From positions 806,001 to 870,000 of the forward strand of contig NZ_JBJDPS010000003.1 in assembly GCF_044901685.1 (NCBI RefSeq): a stretch of DNA of 64,000 bases, in the 5' to 3' direction. Position numbers and translations under genes: made by a program. Below the pieces are notes generated by a model, which did no database searches, was not told the DNA's origin, and saw nothing but the letters and a program-made list of their open reading frames with translations. Positions 8,336 through 16,128 of this stretch are shown piece after piece. The stretch comes from Micromonospora_G sp044901685 (lineage in GTDB: Bacteria > Actinomycetota > Actinomycetes > Mycobacteriales > Micromonosporaceae). How positions within the stretch are numbered: position 1 is the stretch's first letter; each line of letters starts with the position of its first letter.

Positions 8336-9565
8336 TCAGACCAGCGTCAGGGTCAGGGTGGCGGTGTAGCTGCCCGGCGCGGCGGTGTCCGGGATGTCGA
8401 GCGTCAGGTCGGCACCGCACTCGAAGACGCCCGCGCTGCTGCCCTGGGCGGCGCTGCAGAGTGCGCGCGCGTCGCCGAGGCCGGTGCCCGGGCTGGCGGC
8501 GGCACCCGGCACGACCGTGCCCGAGTTCTCGTTGACCTCGGACGCGTTCGGGACCCAGCCGAGCTGGTTCGCGCCGATCTTGGCGTTGGCCGGGCCGACG
8601 AAGTCCTCGACCTGGCCGGTCAGGTTCCAGCCCGCGTTGGTGCCACGCAGGTCGGTCACGGTCGCCTTGTTGAGGTCACCGGTGGCCGAGCCACCGACGA
8701 CGCCGCCGGTGAGGGCGACGGTGTTGCCGGCGACGGCGAGCGAGAAGGCGCCCGGCGCGATGTCGGCGGTGATCTCCTGCTCGGCGCGGAGCGAGCCCGG
8801 CACGATGACCTGCACCGAGACCGCCGACGAGGTGGAGCCCAGGTAGGCGGCCGGGTCGGCGGGGGTGAAGACGGCGGTCAGCGAGTTGGTACCGGCGGCG
8901 AGGGTGTTGGTGGTGAGGCTCGCCGTACCGTTCGAGACCGTCGCGGTGCCGAGCGAGGCAGCACCCCGACGGAAGTCGACCGAGCCGGCCGCCGCGGCCG
9001 GAGCGACCGTGGCGGTCAGCGTGACGTTGCTGCCCAGCTCGACCGGGCCGGCCGGGTTGGCGGCCAGGGCGGTGGTGGTCGGGGCGGCCGGGTCCACGGC
9101 GCCCTTGACCCGCCAGTTGCCGCCGGTGACGGTGACCGCGGTCTCGAACCGGTCCGCGTGCGGACCGTTGACACCGCTGATGCACTCGACCACGAACAGG
9201 TAGTCGCCGTTCGCGGGCGCCGGGTTGCCGAGTGCGGTGGCGATCGACCGGTTCGCGTCCAGCGTGAACGGCGCCTGGTCGTAGTTGCCGACGCTGGCGA
9301 TCTTGTTCAGGTTGGCGACCTGGCCGCCGACCGGGCCGAACCGGAGCACTGCCTGGTCGCCGAAGCCGGCCGGGCAGGCGGCCGAGGTGGTGGCACTGAC
9401 GAGCGCCGGGTTGTCGGCGACGTTGCCGCTCGTCGGGTTGAGCGTGAGCGAACCCAGGGCGGCGGCCTGGGCGGGCGCCGCGACGCCGACCAGACCGACC
9501 ACCGACAGCGCGACCGTACCGGCAAGAGCAGCCGCACGGCCGAGCAGGGACTTGGTTGCCTTCAT
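8336..9565 (-). CDS. Secreted WxL-domain protein with shared N-terminal domain and Ig-like repeat
   Basis: A 409-residue exported protein. AAGGAAG lies 6 nt before the ATG. Order: signal peptide (1-34, AQA-AA); a roughly 125-residue domain with ACPA and VECISG cysteines and YDQAPFTLDANRS (about 36-155), shared with three other proteins of this cluster; one bacterial Ig-like repeat of the Big_3_5 type (about 162-250); and a C-terminal WxL-like domain (about 265-409). The last carries GWNL and ends DTAAPGSYTATLTLTLV, close to the usual WxL ending but without the second Trp. WxL domains bind peptidoglycan non-covalently. Its promoter carries the 60-bp element shared with the pst operon. Confidence 0.8.
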   Translation of the reverse strand: MKATKSLLGRAAALAGTVALSVVGLVGVAAPAQAAALGSLTLNPTSGNVADNPALVSATTSAACPAGFGDQAVLRFGPVGGQVANLNKIASVGNYDQAPFTLDANRSIATALGNPAPANGDYLFVVECISGVNGPHADRFETAVTVTGGNWRVKGAVDPAAPTTTALAANPAGPVELGSNVTLTATVAPAAAAGSVDFRRGAASLGTATVSNGTASLTTNTLAAGTNSLTAVFTPADPAAYLGSTSSAVSVQVIVPGSLRAEQEITADIAPGAFSLAVAGNTVALTGGVVGGSATGDLNKATVTDLRGTNAGWNLTGQVEDFVGPANAKIGANQLGWVPNASEVNENSGTVVPGAAASPGTGLGDARALCSAAQGSSAGVFECGADLTLDIPDTAAPGSYTATLTLTLV

Positions 9566-9637
9566 GGATCACTTCCTTCATGAGAAGTGCGGTACGGCGG
9601 CTCTCCCCCATCGGGAGCGGTGACCGGCCGCAACGTG

Positions 9638-9697
9638 GATCAGGCTGCACACGGGCTGTGACCCGCCGTGCAGGCCAACGTCTACGCCGGACATGCA
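9638..9697 (-). promoter_or_regulatory. Conserved 60-bp upstream element, copy A (WxL gene)
   Basis: Reading the minus strand, it begins TGCATGTCCGGCGT and ends AGCCTGATC, with GTCACAG at positions 36-42. The copy at 24649-24708 aligns without gaps and shares all three blocks; the copy at 25532-25591 shares CATGTCCGGCGT, TTGGC and GTCAC at the same positions. It ends 72 bp before the ATG of the WxL gene. It probably contains the promoter and an operator; the protein that reads it is unknown. Confidence 0.6.
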
Positions 9698-9824
9698 GAA
9701 AGCGAATTGCGGGTTACGGCCGAACCGACGCGGGGCCGACAATTCCAGGAATCGAACGGATCCGCCGTGTTAACGGGAGCTGTCGTACCGGGCTTGTACT
9801 GGGCGTTTGTCGAAAAGCGCGAAT

Positions 9825-9858
9825 CGCCGACCGGGCGGGCGCATTCCACCGGTCGGCG
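9825..9858 (-). terminator. Hairpin after pstB
   Basis: Perfect 10-bp arms CGCCGACCGG and CCGGTCGGCG separated by 14 nt, starting 8 bp past the pstB stop. No T-run follows, as is common in actinomycetes. Confidence 0.6.
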
Positions 9859-9865
9859 TGATCGC

Positions 9866-10696
9866 CTACCCGAACCGTCCGTGAACGTAATCGGAGGTAC
9901 GAGGATCGGTCGGGCTGTCGAACATGACCTCGGTCGGTCCGTGTTCGACGATCGCACCCGGGGTTCCGTGCTCGGCCAGGAAGAACGCGCACTGGTCGGA
10001 AACCCGCGCCGCCTGCTGCATGTTGTGCGTGACGATCACGATCGTCACCTCGGACACCAGTTCGGCGATGGTCTCCTCGATCCGCCTGGTCGAGGTCGGG
10101 TCAAGGGCCGAACAGGGCTCGTCCATCAGCAGCACCCTCGGTCGGACGGCGAGCGAACGGGCGATGCAGAGCCGCTGTTGCTGGCCGCCGGAAAGCGCGC
10201 CACCGGGCGACCGGAGCCGGTCCCGTACCTCTTTCCAGAGTCCGGCCTTGGTCAGGCACTCCTCGACGAGGTGGTCCTTCACGTCCCGCCCGGCCCGTGT
10301 TCCGGTCAGCTTGAGACCCGCGATCACGTTGTCGTAGATGGACATGGTGGGGAACGGGTTCGGCTTCTGGAACACCATGCCGACCTGTCGCCGGGCGTCG
10401 GTGATCCGGCGCGCGGAGGCGTACAGGTCCTCGCCGTCGAGCAGCACCTCACCCGCGAGGGCGGCCGAGGGGATCAGTTCGTGCATCCGGTTGAGGATGC
10501 GCAGGAAGGTGGACTTGCCGCAGCCGGAGGGACCGATCAGCGCGGTGACCTCGCCGGCCGCCATGGTGAGCGACACCCGGTCGAGCACCTTGTGCTGGCC
10601 GAACCACGCGGAGATGGACCGGGCCTCCAGGGCCGCCAGACCGTTTGCCGGTTCCGTGTCTTCGACGGGAAGGGTGAGGGTGTTGTCGGACGTCAT
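9866..10696 (-). CDS. pstB: Phosphate ABC transporter ATPase PstB
   Basis: A 276-residue ATPase: Walker A GPSGCGKST (55-63), Q-loop VGMVFQKPNPFPTMS, signature LSGGQQQRLCIARSL, Walker B VLLMDEPCSALDP and the H-loop THNM. The NPFP motif and the length are typical of PstB. GGAG lies 6 nt before the ATG. It energises phosphate import through PstCA. It is the last gene of a minus-strand run and lies about 11 kb downstream of pstA, separated by surface-protein genes; the 25-bp gap to the sortase-like gene implies co-transcription with it. Confidence 0.93.
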   Translation of the reverse strand: MTSDNTLTLPVEDTEPANGLAALEARSISAWFGQHKVLDRVSLTMAAGEVTALIGPSGCGKSTFLRILNRMHELIPSAALAGEVLLDGEDLYASARRITDARRQVGMVFQKPNPFPTMSIYDNVIAGLKLTGTRAGRDVKDHLVEECLTKAGLWKEVRDRLRSPGGALSGGQQQRLCIARSLAVRPRVLLMDEPCSALDPTSTRRIEETIAELVSEVTIVIVTHNMQQAARVSDQCAFFLAEHGTPGAIVEHGPTEVMFDSPTDPRTSDYVHGRFG

Positions 10697-10721
10697 GTCG
10701 GCTCCGTGGTCAGTTCCGTGG

Positions 10722-11711
10722 TCAGTAGAGATTGGGCAGGACTCGGGCGATCTGGTCGGCCACGGTCAGGCCGACGGCGGCGAGCAGCGGAATTCCCACC
10801 ACCCAGGCCTGCCAGCCGCCCCACCGGGCCCAGGCCCAGGTCACCGCGTACGCGGCGATCAGCAACGCCTGGCCCCACAGCAGCAGCGACACCCAGGCTC
10901 CGGAGTCGCCGGCCATCGTCTTCTCGGCCGGGGTGAGCGACTCGAACCTCAGGCTCCGTGCCTGCGCCGGTTGGGCTTGCGAGACCAGGTCGGCGTCCAC
11001 GTACACGACGTCGGTGGGCAGGTACGGCCGACCGGCGGCGGTCACCAGGGTCAGCCGGCCGGCACCGGCGGCCAGCCTCGGCGGCACCGGTTCGTCCGGC
11101 CGCCGTACCCCGGTCACCCGGTACGTGTGCTCGCCCTGCCCGGTCACCGCCACGATCTTGTCGCCCGAACGCAGTAGCGGCAGCCCGGCGAACGGACCCC
11201 CGTACACGGCCCGCCGCCCCATGATCAGGCTGGTCCCCGCCTGGCCGGGCAGGGGCGTGTCCCGGCGGTGCCCCGGGCCGTCCGCGAGCACCCCCGCGGT
11301 CGTACCCTCGAACACCACCTGCTGGGTGCCGAGCACGGGAATCCGCAGCACCGCCACTGACGTGCCCAGTTCCAGCAGGCGCTGGTCGAAGTCGGTCTGC
11401 CCGACCGGCGCGACGGCCTCGGCCAGATCCTTGCGGAAGTCGGCGTACGCGACCTGCTGCGCCCGCTCGTACCGCACCTCGGAGATCACCGTCAGGTGTA
11501 CGACGAAGCCCAGCAGCAGCACGCCGAACAGGGTCAGCACCACGCCGGTGATCCGGACCGCCGGGATCTCGACCCGGGTGCCCGGCCGCGCCGGACCGGT
11601 GCCCGGCGGTGCCCCGGCCGCCGCCGGAACGGGTCCGGCCGGTGGCTGGACCGGACCCGCCGCCGGGTCACCGGCCGGCGGCACGGCCGGCGGGTCAACG
11701 CTCACGGTCAT
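10722..11711 (-). CDS. Sortase-family membrane protein lacking catalytic residues
   Basis: A 329-residue protein with a Pro/Ala-rich cytosolic N-terminus (1-50), a membrane span (about 54-76), a class E-like sortase domain (about 115-245) and two C-terminal spans (about 275-292 and 300-318). The fold markers GPGH, PGQAG, YGGPFAGL and RSGD are intact. However, the catalytic His of the GHR motif is Arg166 (MGRRAVYGG), the Cys of TLxTC is Ala225 (TLVTA), and the Arg expected about ten residues later is missing. It cannot do sortase transpeptidation. A structural or regulatory role in anchoring the cluster's surface proteins is inferred. Its ATG overlaps the preceding stop by 4 nt. Confidence 0.8.
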   Translation of the reverse strand: MTVSVDPPAVPPAGDPAAGPVQPPAGPVPAAAGAPPGTGPARPGTRVEIPAVRITGVVLTLFGVLLLGFVVHLTVISEVRYERAQQVAYADFRKDLAEAVAPVGQTDFDQRLLELGTSVAVLRIPVLGTQQVVFEGTTAGVLADGPGHRRDTPLPGQAGTSLIMGRRAVYGGPFAGLPLLRSGDKIVAVTGQGEHTYRVTGVRRPDEPVPPRLAAGAGRLTLVTAAGRPYLPTDVVYVDADLVSQAQPAQARSLRFESLTPAEKTMAGDSGAWVSLLLWGQALLIAAYAVTWAWARWGGWQAWVVGIPLLAAVGLTVADQIARVLPNLY

Positions 11712-12496
11712 GACTGGGCTCTCCTTCCACGGCGGATCAGCGGGATCGCGACAGCGGCGGCGACCAGCACCACCGCGACCGCGCCGAGGATCCAGGGCAA
11801 CACCGGAACATCGCGTGCCGGCCCGGCGGCCAACCGGGTGCCGGCGGTCGGGGTCCCGGTCCCGGCCGACCCACCGTCGGGCGCGGTGGTGCTGGCCGCC
11901 GGCCCGCTCGCGGTGGCCGAAGCCGCCGCGCCGGCCGTCGCCGGGGGTGGTGGCACCGCCGACGACACCTGGCCGCCGGGTGCGGGTGGCTCGGCGGGCG
12001 GTGCCGGCGGGTTGCCCTGGGCGGCCGGTTTTCCGGCCTGCTTGAGCGCCCAGCTACCGCCGTCGACCACGATCGGGGCGACAAACCGGTCGGGGTGCGG
12101 CCCCAGGTCGGCGCTGACGCACTCGACGACGATCTCGTACTCGCCGTCGCGCGGAGCGGCGCCCTGGGAGGTGGTCATCGAACGGTTGGCGGCCAGGGTG
12201 AACGGCGCACGGTCGTAGTCACCGGCCTGGCCCGGCCGGACGATGTTGCTGTAAGGGCCACCGGCGGGACCGACCCGGAGCAGAGCGGCCGCGCCGTACC
12301 GGGCCGGGCAGGGCGCCGACGTGGTGGCCGAGACGAGCATCGGGTTGCCGTCGACCGTACCGCTGGACGGGGTGACGGTGAGCTGGCCGATCACGGCGGA
12401 GCGCCGCAGCGGCGCCGCCTGTGCGGCCGGCGCCGCCGGCCCCACCGCGAGCGCCACGGCCGACAGCAACGCCAGCGCCCTCCGGGTCGCCGCCAC
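11708..12496 (-). CDS. Secreted shared-domain protein with C-terminal membrane anchor
   Basis: A 262-residue protein starting at a GTG that overlaps the preceding TAG by one base. Residues 1-27 are a signal peptide. The shared domain (about 32-155) has PCPARYG, GPAGGPYSN, YDRAPFTLAANRS and VECVSADLGPHPDRF. A Pro/Ala/Thr linker (about 160-220) leads to one membrane span and the tail RRGRRAQS. Compared with its paralogs it has no Ig-like repeat. It is displayed outside the membrane and co-translated with the LAxTG protein upstream and the sortase-like protein downstream. Confidence 0.7.
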   Translation of the reverse strand: MAATRRALALLSAVALAVGPAAPAAQAAPLRRSAVIGQLTVTPSSGTVDGNPMLVSATTSAPCPARYGAAALLRVGPAGGPYSNIVRPGQAGDYDRAPFTLAANRSMTTSQGAAPRDGEYEIVVECVSADLGPHPDRFVAPIVVDGGSWALKQAGKPAAQGNPPAPPAEPPAPGGQVSSAVPPPPATAGAAASATASGPAASTTAPDGGSAGTGTPTAGTRLAAGPARDVPVLPWILGAVAVVLVAAAVAIPLIRRGRRAQS

Positions 12497-13854
12497 TACG
12501 ACTGCCCGGTACGGCGACGCCGGGTGAGCAGCAACATGCCGACACCGCCACCGAGCAGCACCGCTCCCCCGGTCACCAGCGTCGGGATCGAGGTGCCGGT
12601 GAGGGCGAGGTTGCCGCCGCCACCGCCGGACTCACTGCTGGTGGGGGTGGGCGTCGGGCTCTCCGTCGTCGTCGGGTCCGGTGACTCGCTCGGCGTGGCG
12701 GAGGTCGTCGGCGTCGGCGTGGGCGATCCGGTCGGCGTCGGCGTCGGCGCCGCGCCGATCCGGTACGGCACCATCTCGGAGTCCGAGGCCTCGAAGAGGT
12801 TGGGATCGGTGGGCTCGAACCTGGCCGCCAACTGGTAGTCGCCGGCGGGCAACTGGCTGGTACGGATGCTCGCGGTGCCCGAGGTGACGTCCACCGGGCT
12901 GCCGATGGTCTGTGCGCCTCGGTAGGTGAACTTCACCTTGCCCACGGCGTCGGCGGGGGTGACGGTGGCGGTGAGGGTGACCTCGGCGCCGACCTCGGCG
13001 GAGCTGCCGGGCTGTACCGCGAGGCTGATCGTGGTCCGGGTCGACTCGTCGGTGATCTCGTACGTCACCAGGGTGGACGTCGACGGCCCGTAACCGGTGC
13101 CGGTGGGAACGAAGAGGGCGGACAGCTCGTGCACGCCGTCACCGAGGTCGCTGCCCGGCAGGGTCACGCTGGCCCGACCGTCGACCACCGTCACCGGATC
13201 ACCGATGCTCCTCGCACCGGTCCCCTCGCCCTGCTGGAACTGGACCGTCCCGGCCGCCTCCGGCGGGCTCACCTGCGCGGTCATGGTCACCTGCTCGTCC
13301 ACCCGGGCGCTGCCCGTGGGGGTGACGGTCAGGGCCGTCGTCGTCGGGGTGTTGATCGGTCCCCCGCCGCCCTTGACCTGCCAGGTGTTCCCGTCCACCG
13401 TGATCAGGGTCTCGAACGGGTCCGGGTGCGGGCCGCTCTCGCCGCTGATGCAGACGATGACGACGCGGTAGTCGCCGCCGGGGAGTGAGGTGGCATTGAA
13501 CGCGCTGAGGATGGACCTGTTCGCGCCGAGCGCGAACGGCGCCCCGCCGTAGCCCTCTTCCTCCGACGCGATCCTGCTGAGGTTGTGCAGCTCGCCGCCG
13601 ACCTGGCCGATCTGGAGGACGGCCTGGTCGGCCTTGTCCGCCGGGCAGGCCGCCGAGGTGGAGGCACTGACCAGAGCCGGATTGGCGTCCAGCGTGCCGT
13701 TGGTCGGATCGAGGGTGAGGCTGCCCAGCGGGGCGGCCTGCACCGGCGGCGCGAGGCCGATGAGCACCGCGGCGGTCATGGCGGTGACGGCGAAGAGTCC
13801 GGCCGCGACCAGCGACACGCCGGTCCGGCCGACCAGGCGGGTGAGCCTGTCCAC
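12496..13854 (-). CDS. Secreted shared-domain protein with two Ig-like repeats and LAxTG anchor
   Basis: A 452-residue protein starting at GTG with AAAGGAA upstream. Signal peptide to about residue 40 (VQA-AP); shared domain (about 42-165) with ACPADKAD, YGGAPFALGANRS and VCISGESGPHPDPFET; two Big_3_5-type Ig-like repeats (about 170-262 and 270-360); a Thr/Pro/Ser linker rich in PTPTP; then NLALTG, a hydrophobic span and RRRRTGQS. LAxTG is the signal preferred by class E sortases of actinomycetes. It is therefore expected to be wall-attached by a sortase encoded elsewhere, since the sortase-like protein next door lacks catalytic residues. Confidence 0.78.
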   Translation of the reverse strand: MDRLTRLVGRTGVSLVAAGLFAVTAMTAAVLIGLAPPVQAAPLGSLTLDPTNGTLDANPALVSASTSAACPADKADQAVLQIGQVGGELHNLSRIASEEEGYGGAPFALGANRSILSAFNATSLPGGDYRVVIVCISGESGPHPDPFETLITVDGNTWQVKGGGGPINTPTTTALTVTPTGSARVDEQVTMTAQVSPPEAAGTVQFQQGEGTGARSIGDPVTVVDGRASVTLPGSDLGDGVHELSALFVPTGTGYGPSTSTLVTYEITDESTRTTISLAVQPGSSAEVGAEVTLTATVTPADAVGKVKFTYRGAQTIGSPVDVTSGTASIRTSQLPAGDYQLAARFEPTDPNLFEASDSEMVPYRIGAAPTPTPTGSPTPTPTTSATPSESPDPTTTESPTPTPTSSESGGGGGNLALTGTSIPTLVTGGAVLLGGGVGMLLLTRRRRTGQS

Positions 13855-13885
13855 GGGATTCCTTTCTTTAGGTAGACACGGGCGC

Positions 13886-13915
13886 GTGGCCGGAGTCCAC
13901 AGGGGACCCGGCCAC
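13886..13915 (-). terminator. Hairpin between two shared-domain genes
   Basis: Arms GTGGCCGG and CCGGCCAC with an inner GTCC/GGAC pairing and a 4-nt ACAG loop. It lies between the stop of the gene ending at 13939 and the GTG at 13854. Confidence 0.55.
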
Positions 13916-13938
13916 CGCTCGTGGGTTGACGCGACGGA

Positions 13939-14691
13939 TCAACCGATCACGATGTAGCAGATCTGTGACTGGGAGGACTTGTGCAGGCGCGGGTCGTCGG
14001 GCGTGAAGGTCGCCTTGAGCTGGAGCAGCCCGCCCGGCAACGCGGTGGTCGAGAGGGTCGCCTTGCCGCCGGTCACCGGCGCCGTACCGACGCTGGTGGA
14101 GCCGGCGAAGAACTCGACCGAGCCGGCGACGTTCGCCGGGACCGACGCGGTGAGGGTGACCTTCTGACCCTTGAACGCGAACAGGCCCGGCTTCGCCGAC
14201 AGCCGGGTGGTGGTGGCCGCCGCGCTCTTCACCGCCCAGGTGTTGCCCGAGACGGTGACAAAGGTGGAGAAGTTCTTCGGGTGGGTGCCGATCTCGCCCG
14301 AGGAGCAGGTGATCGTGACCTCGTAGGTGCCGTCGGCGGCCGTGCCACCGAGGGCGGTGGCGAGCGACCGGTTCGCCGCCAGGCTGACCGCCGCCTGGTC
14401 ATAGCCGCCGTCGCTGCTGATCCGGGCGAGCAGTTGGTACGGGCCGCCGACCGCGCCGACCCGGAGCGACACGTTGTCGCCGTACCCGGTCGGGCAGGAC
14501 GCCGGGGTGGTGGCGGCCGTCACGAACGGGTTGTCGGTCACGCTGCCGGTGGCCGGCGTCAGTGCGATGGTGCCGAGAATCGGGCTTTCCGCCTGCGCGG
14601 GCCCGGCCAGGCCGGCCAGCGCGAGGGTGGCGATCGCGGCGGTCGACAGCACTGCTGCCGCCCGGCCGAGCAGGGACTTGGCCTTAGTCAC
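13939..14691 (-). CDS. Secreted shared-domain protein with one Ig-like repeat, not anchored
   Basis: A 250-residue protein starting at GTG with AGGAAG 6 nt upstream. The signal peptide ends near residue 34 (AQA-ES). The shared domain (about 38-155) has SCPTGYGD, GAVGGPYQLL, YDQAAVSLAANRS and ITCSSGEIGTHPKNF. One Ig-like repeat (about 160-240) ends in QICYIVIG. There is no membrane span, WxL domain or sorting signal, so it should be free or held by partner proteins. It is the only unanchored member of the four-protein family. Confidence 0.7.
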   Translation of the reverse strand: MTKAKSLLGRAAAVLSTAAIATLALAGLAGPAQAESPILGTIALTPATGSVTDNPFVTAATTPASCPTGYGDNVSLRVGAVGGPYQLLARISSDGGYDQAAVSLAANRSLATALGGTAADGTYEVTITCSSGEIGTHPKNFSTFVTVSGNTWAVKSAAATTTRLSAKPGLFAFKGQKVTLTASVPANVAGSVEFFAGSTSVGTAPVTGGKATLSTTALPGGLLQLKATFTPDDPRLHKSSQSQICYIVIG

Positions 14692-14735
14692 GAAGCACTT
14701 CCTCTCTCGGTACTAACTGCGGTTCGGTGGGGCGC

Positions 14736-14771
14736 CGCGCCCGCGGCGGCTGCTGGCCGGCCGCGGGCGCG
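14736..14771 (-). terminator. 12-bp hairpin after the second tandem PstS-like gene
   Basis: Perfect arms CGCGCCCGCGGC and GCCGCGGGCGCG with a 12-nt loop, about 30 bp past the stop at 14804. No T-run. Confidence 0.65.
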
Positions 14772-14803
14772 AACGGGTCAGGACCGTACGGTCGGGTCGA
14801 TGA

Positions 14804-15847
14804 TCAGAGGTTGCCGCGCAGCGAGGTGTCGCCACAGTTGGCGGCCGCGCCGAAGCCGTACTGCTGGATCAGCGGGGTCTGCAGGCAGACCAGCGAGTCC
14901 GAGCCGGTGAAGACCTGGTCGATGACGCTGTTGCCGAGGTCGGCGGTCGGCACGATGTTGTAGACGTCGCGCCGCAGCGGGAAGTTGGTGTTCAGTACCT
15001 CGTTCGGCGGGTTGGTGCCGGTCGCGTACGGCGACACGCCACCGATCCGGCCGAGGTCGGACGGGCCGCGCCGGTCCTCGACGCCCGGCAGGCTGTTGCC
15101 CTGCGCGATGTGCTGGGCGATCGAGAAGGGCAGGATGTAGTCGTTGTGTCCGGTCAGCACCCGGCCGTCGTGCTCCTGGATCGGGTCCACACCGGTGCCG
15201 CCCTGCGACGGCGGCAGCAGGCACTCGTAGTCACCGGCCGCGATCTCCGCGTCGGTGATGCCCATCTGCTGGTTCCAGAACTGCCGGGTGCCCGAGCCCG
15301 CCTGGAGCAGCAGCGGCTGGACCGGGACCCCGGCGATGTCGCCGACCACGCACTTGTAGATGTTGCGGAGCTGGCCGAGGCTCATGTTGAGCGGCAGGTC
15401 GCTGCTCTGGTTGATGGCGAAGGTCACCGCGTCCACGCCGAACGGGATCCAGACGCCGTTGCCGCTCGGGTTGTGCGTGGTGGTGCTGGACGAACGGGCG
15501 AAGTCGACGCAGCCCTCGATCGGGTTGTTGTCCGTCTCCGAGTCGCGCAGCGAGGTGCGACCCGCGGTCGAGCCGTTCGGGCGGTTGAACGAGCAGTCGG
15601 TCGCCTTGGTCTTGATGGTGGCGGTGCCACGCGCGTCCCAGGAGGCGATGACCTTGCTGCCACCGATGGTGATCGCGTCACCCAGACCGTTCATGACGTC
15701 CTGGGTGGTGTCCGACCCGGTACCGGCCAGCGTCCGGTAGTCGGTGATCGGGTTCGGGTCGGCGACGGCCGGGTTGGCCACCAGCGCGACGACGAGAGCG
15801 GCGCCGAAGGCCACCCCGAACGCCTTGCCGAAGGACTTAACCTGCAT
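14804..15847 (-). CDS. Secreted PstS-like substrate-binding protein, tandem copy 2
   Basis: A 347-residue exported protein. The ATG at 15847 has GGGAG 5 nt upstream; the open frame extends 24 codons further without a ribosome site. Signal peptide of about 28 residues (AVA-DP). PstS-type anion-site motifs are visible: GTGSDTTQ, DFARSS, FGVDAVTFAIN and QAGSGTRQFW. Six cysteines in the mature part (for example TDCSF, GCVDF, YKCVV and ANCGD) suggest three disulfides. It has no lipobox or membrane anchor. It is the same length as, and very similar to, the gene immediately upstream, a clear tandem duplication. Ligand is probably phosphate or another oxyanion. Confidence 0.75.
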   Translation of the reverse strand: MQVKSFGKAFGVAFGAALVVALVANPAVADPNPITDYRTLAGTGSDTTQDVMNGLGDAITIGGSKVIASWDARGTATIKTKATDCSFNRPNGSTAGRTSLRDSETDNNPIEGCVDFARSSSTTTHNPSGNGVWIPFGVDAVTFAINQSSDLPLNMSLGQLRNIYKCVVGDIAGVPVQPLLLQAGSGTRQFWNQQMGITDAEIAAGDYECLLPPSQGGTGVDPIQEHDGRVLTGHNDYILPFSIAQHIAQGNSLPGVEDRRGPSDLGRIGGVSPYATGTNPPNEVLNTNFPLRRDVYNIVPTADLGNSVIDQVFTGSDSLVCLQTPLIQQYGFGAAANCGDTSLRGNL

Positions 15848-15974
15848 TGTTCTCCCTTTCTGAGAGAGACAGGAGGTCGACTCATTCCCCTGTTTAAATG
15901 AGCCGGACCCAGCATTCACCGATCTCCGGATGCATCGACACCTGTATTTCGCAAACGTTTCGCGCGTTTTCCTT

Positions 15975-15999
15975 CGCCCACATGAAGGCCAGATGAATC
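15975..15999 (-). promoter_or_regulatory. PHO-box-like 11-nt direct repeat, copy 2
   Basis: On the minus strand TTCATCTGGCC is followed directly by TTCATGTGGGC, an 11-nt direct repeat like PhoP sites in actinomycetes (GTTCA-type units repeated every 11 nt). It is about 128 bp before the start of the PstS-like gene, and the paralogous gene has the same site. Confidence 0.5.
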
Positions 16000-16047
16000 C
16001 GTTTGACTACATGGAGTCACCGGCATTTCGGCGGCATCCCCCGGCGC

Positions 16048-16081
16048 CGTGCTCGCGGCCGTCGACACGACCGCGAGCACG
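16048..16081 (-). terminator. 11-bp hairpin after the first tandem PstS-like gene
   Basis: Perfect arms CGTGCTCGCGG and CCGCGAGCACG with a 12-nt loop, about 50 bp past the stop at 16129. Confidence 0.6.
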
Positions 16082-16128
16082 AACTCAGGGGTACGTCACC
16101 GACACGTCGGCAACCGGCACCCGATCGA

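Larger units (their letters stand above)
9566..9865. other. Intergenic region between pstB and the WxL gene
   Basis: This 300-bp space holds a terminator hairpin for pstB at its right end, the 60-bp conserved element, a leader of about 70 nt and the ribosome site of the WxL gene. No open frame in it has coding character. Confidence 0.7.

Noticed and set aside
6509..9583. A 1,024-codon open frame on the plus strand
   Set aside because: It is antisense to three genes with signal peptides, ribosome sites and family motifs; its product is Arg/Gly/Val-rich junk typical of shadow frames in high-GC DNA.
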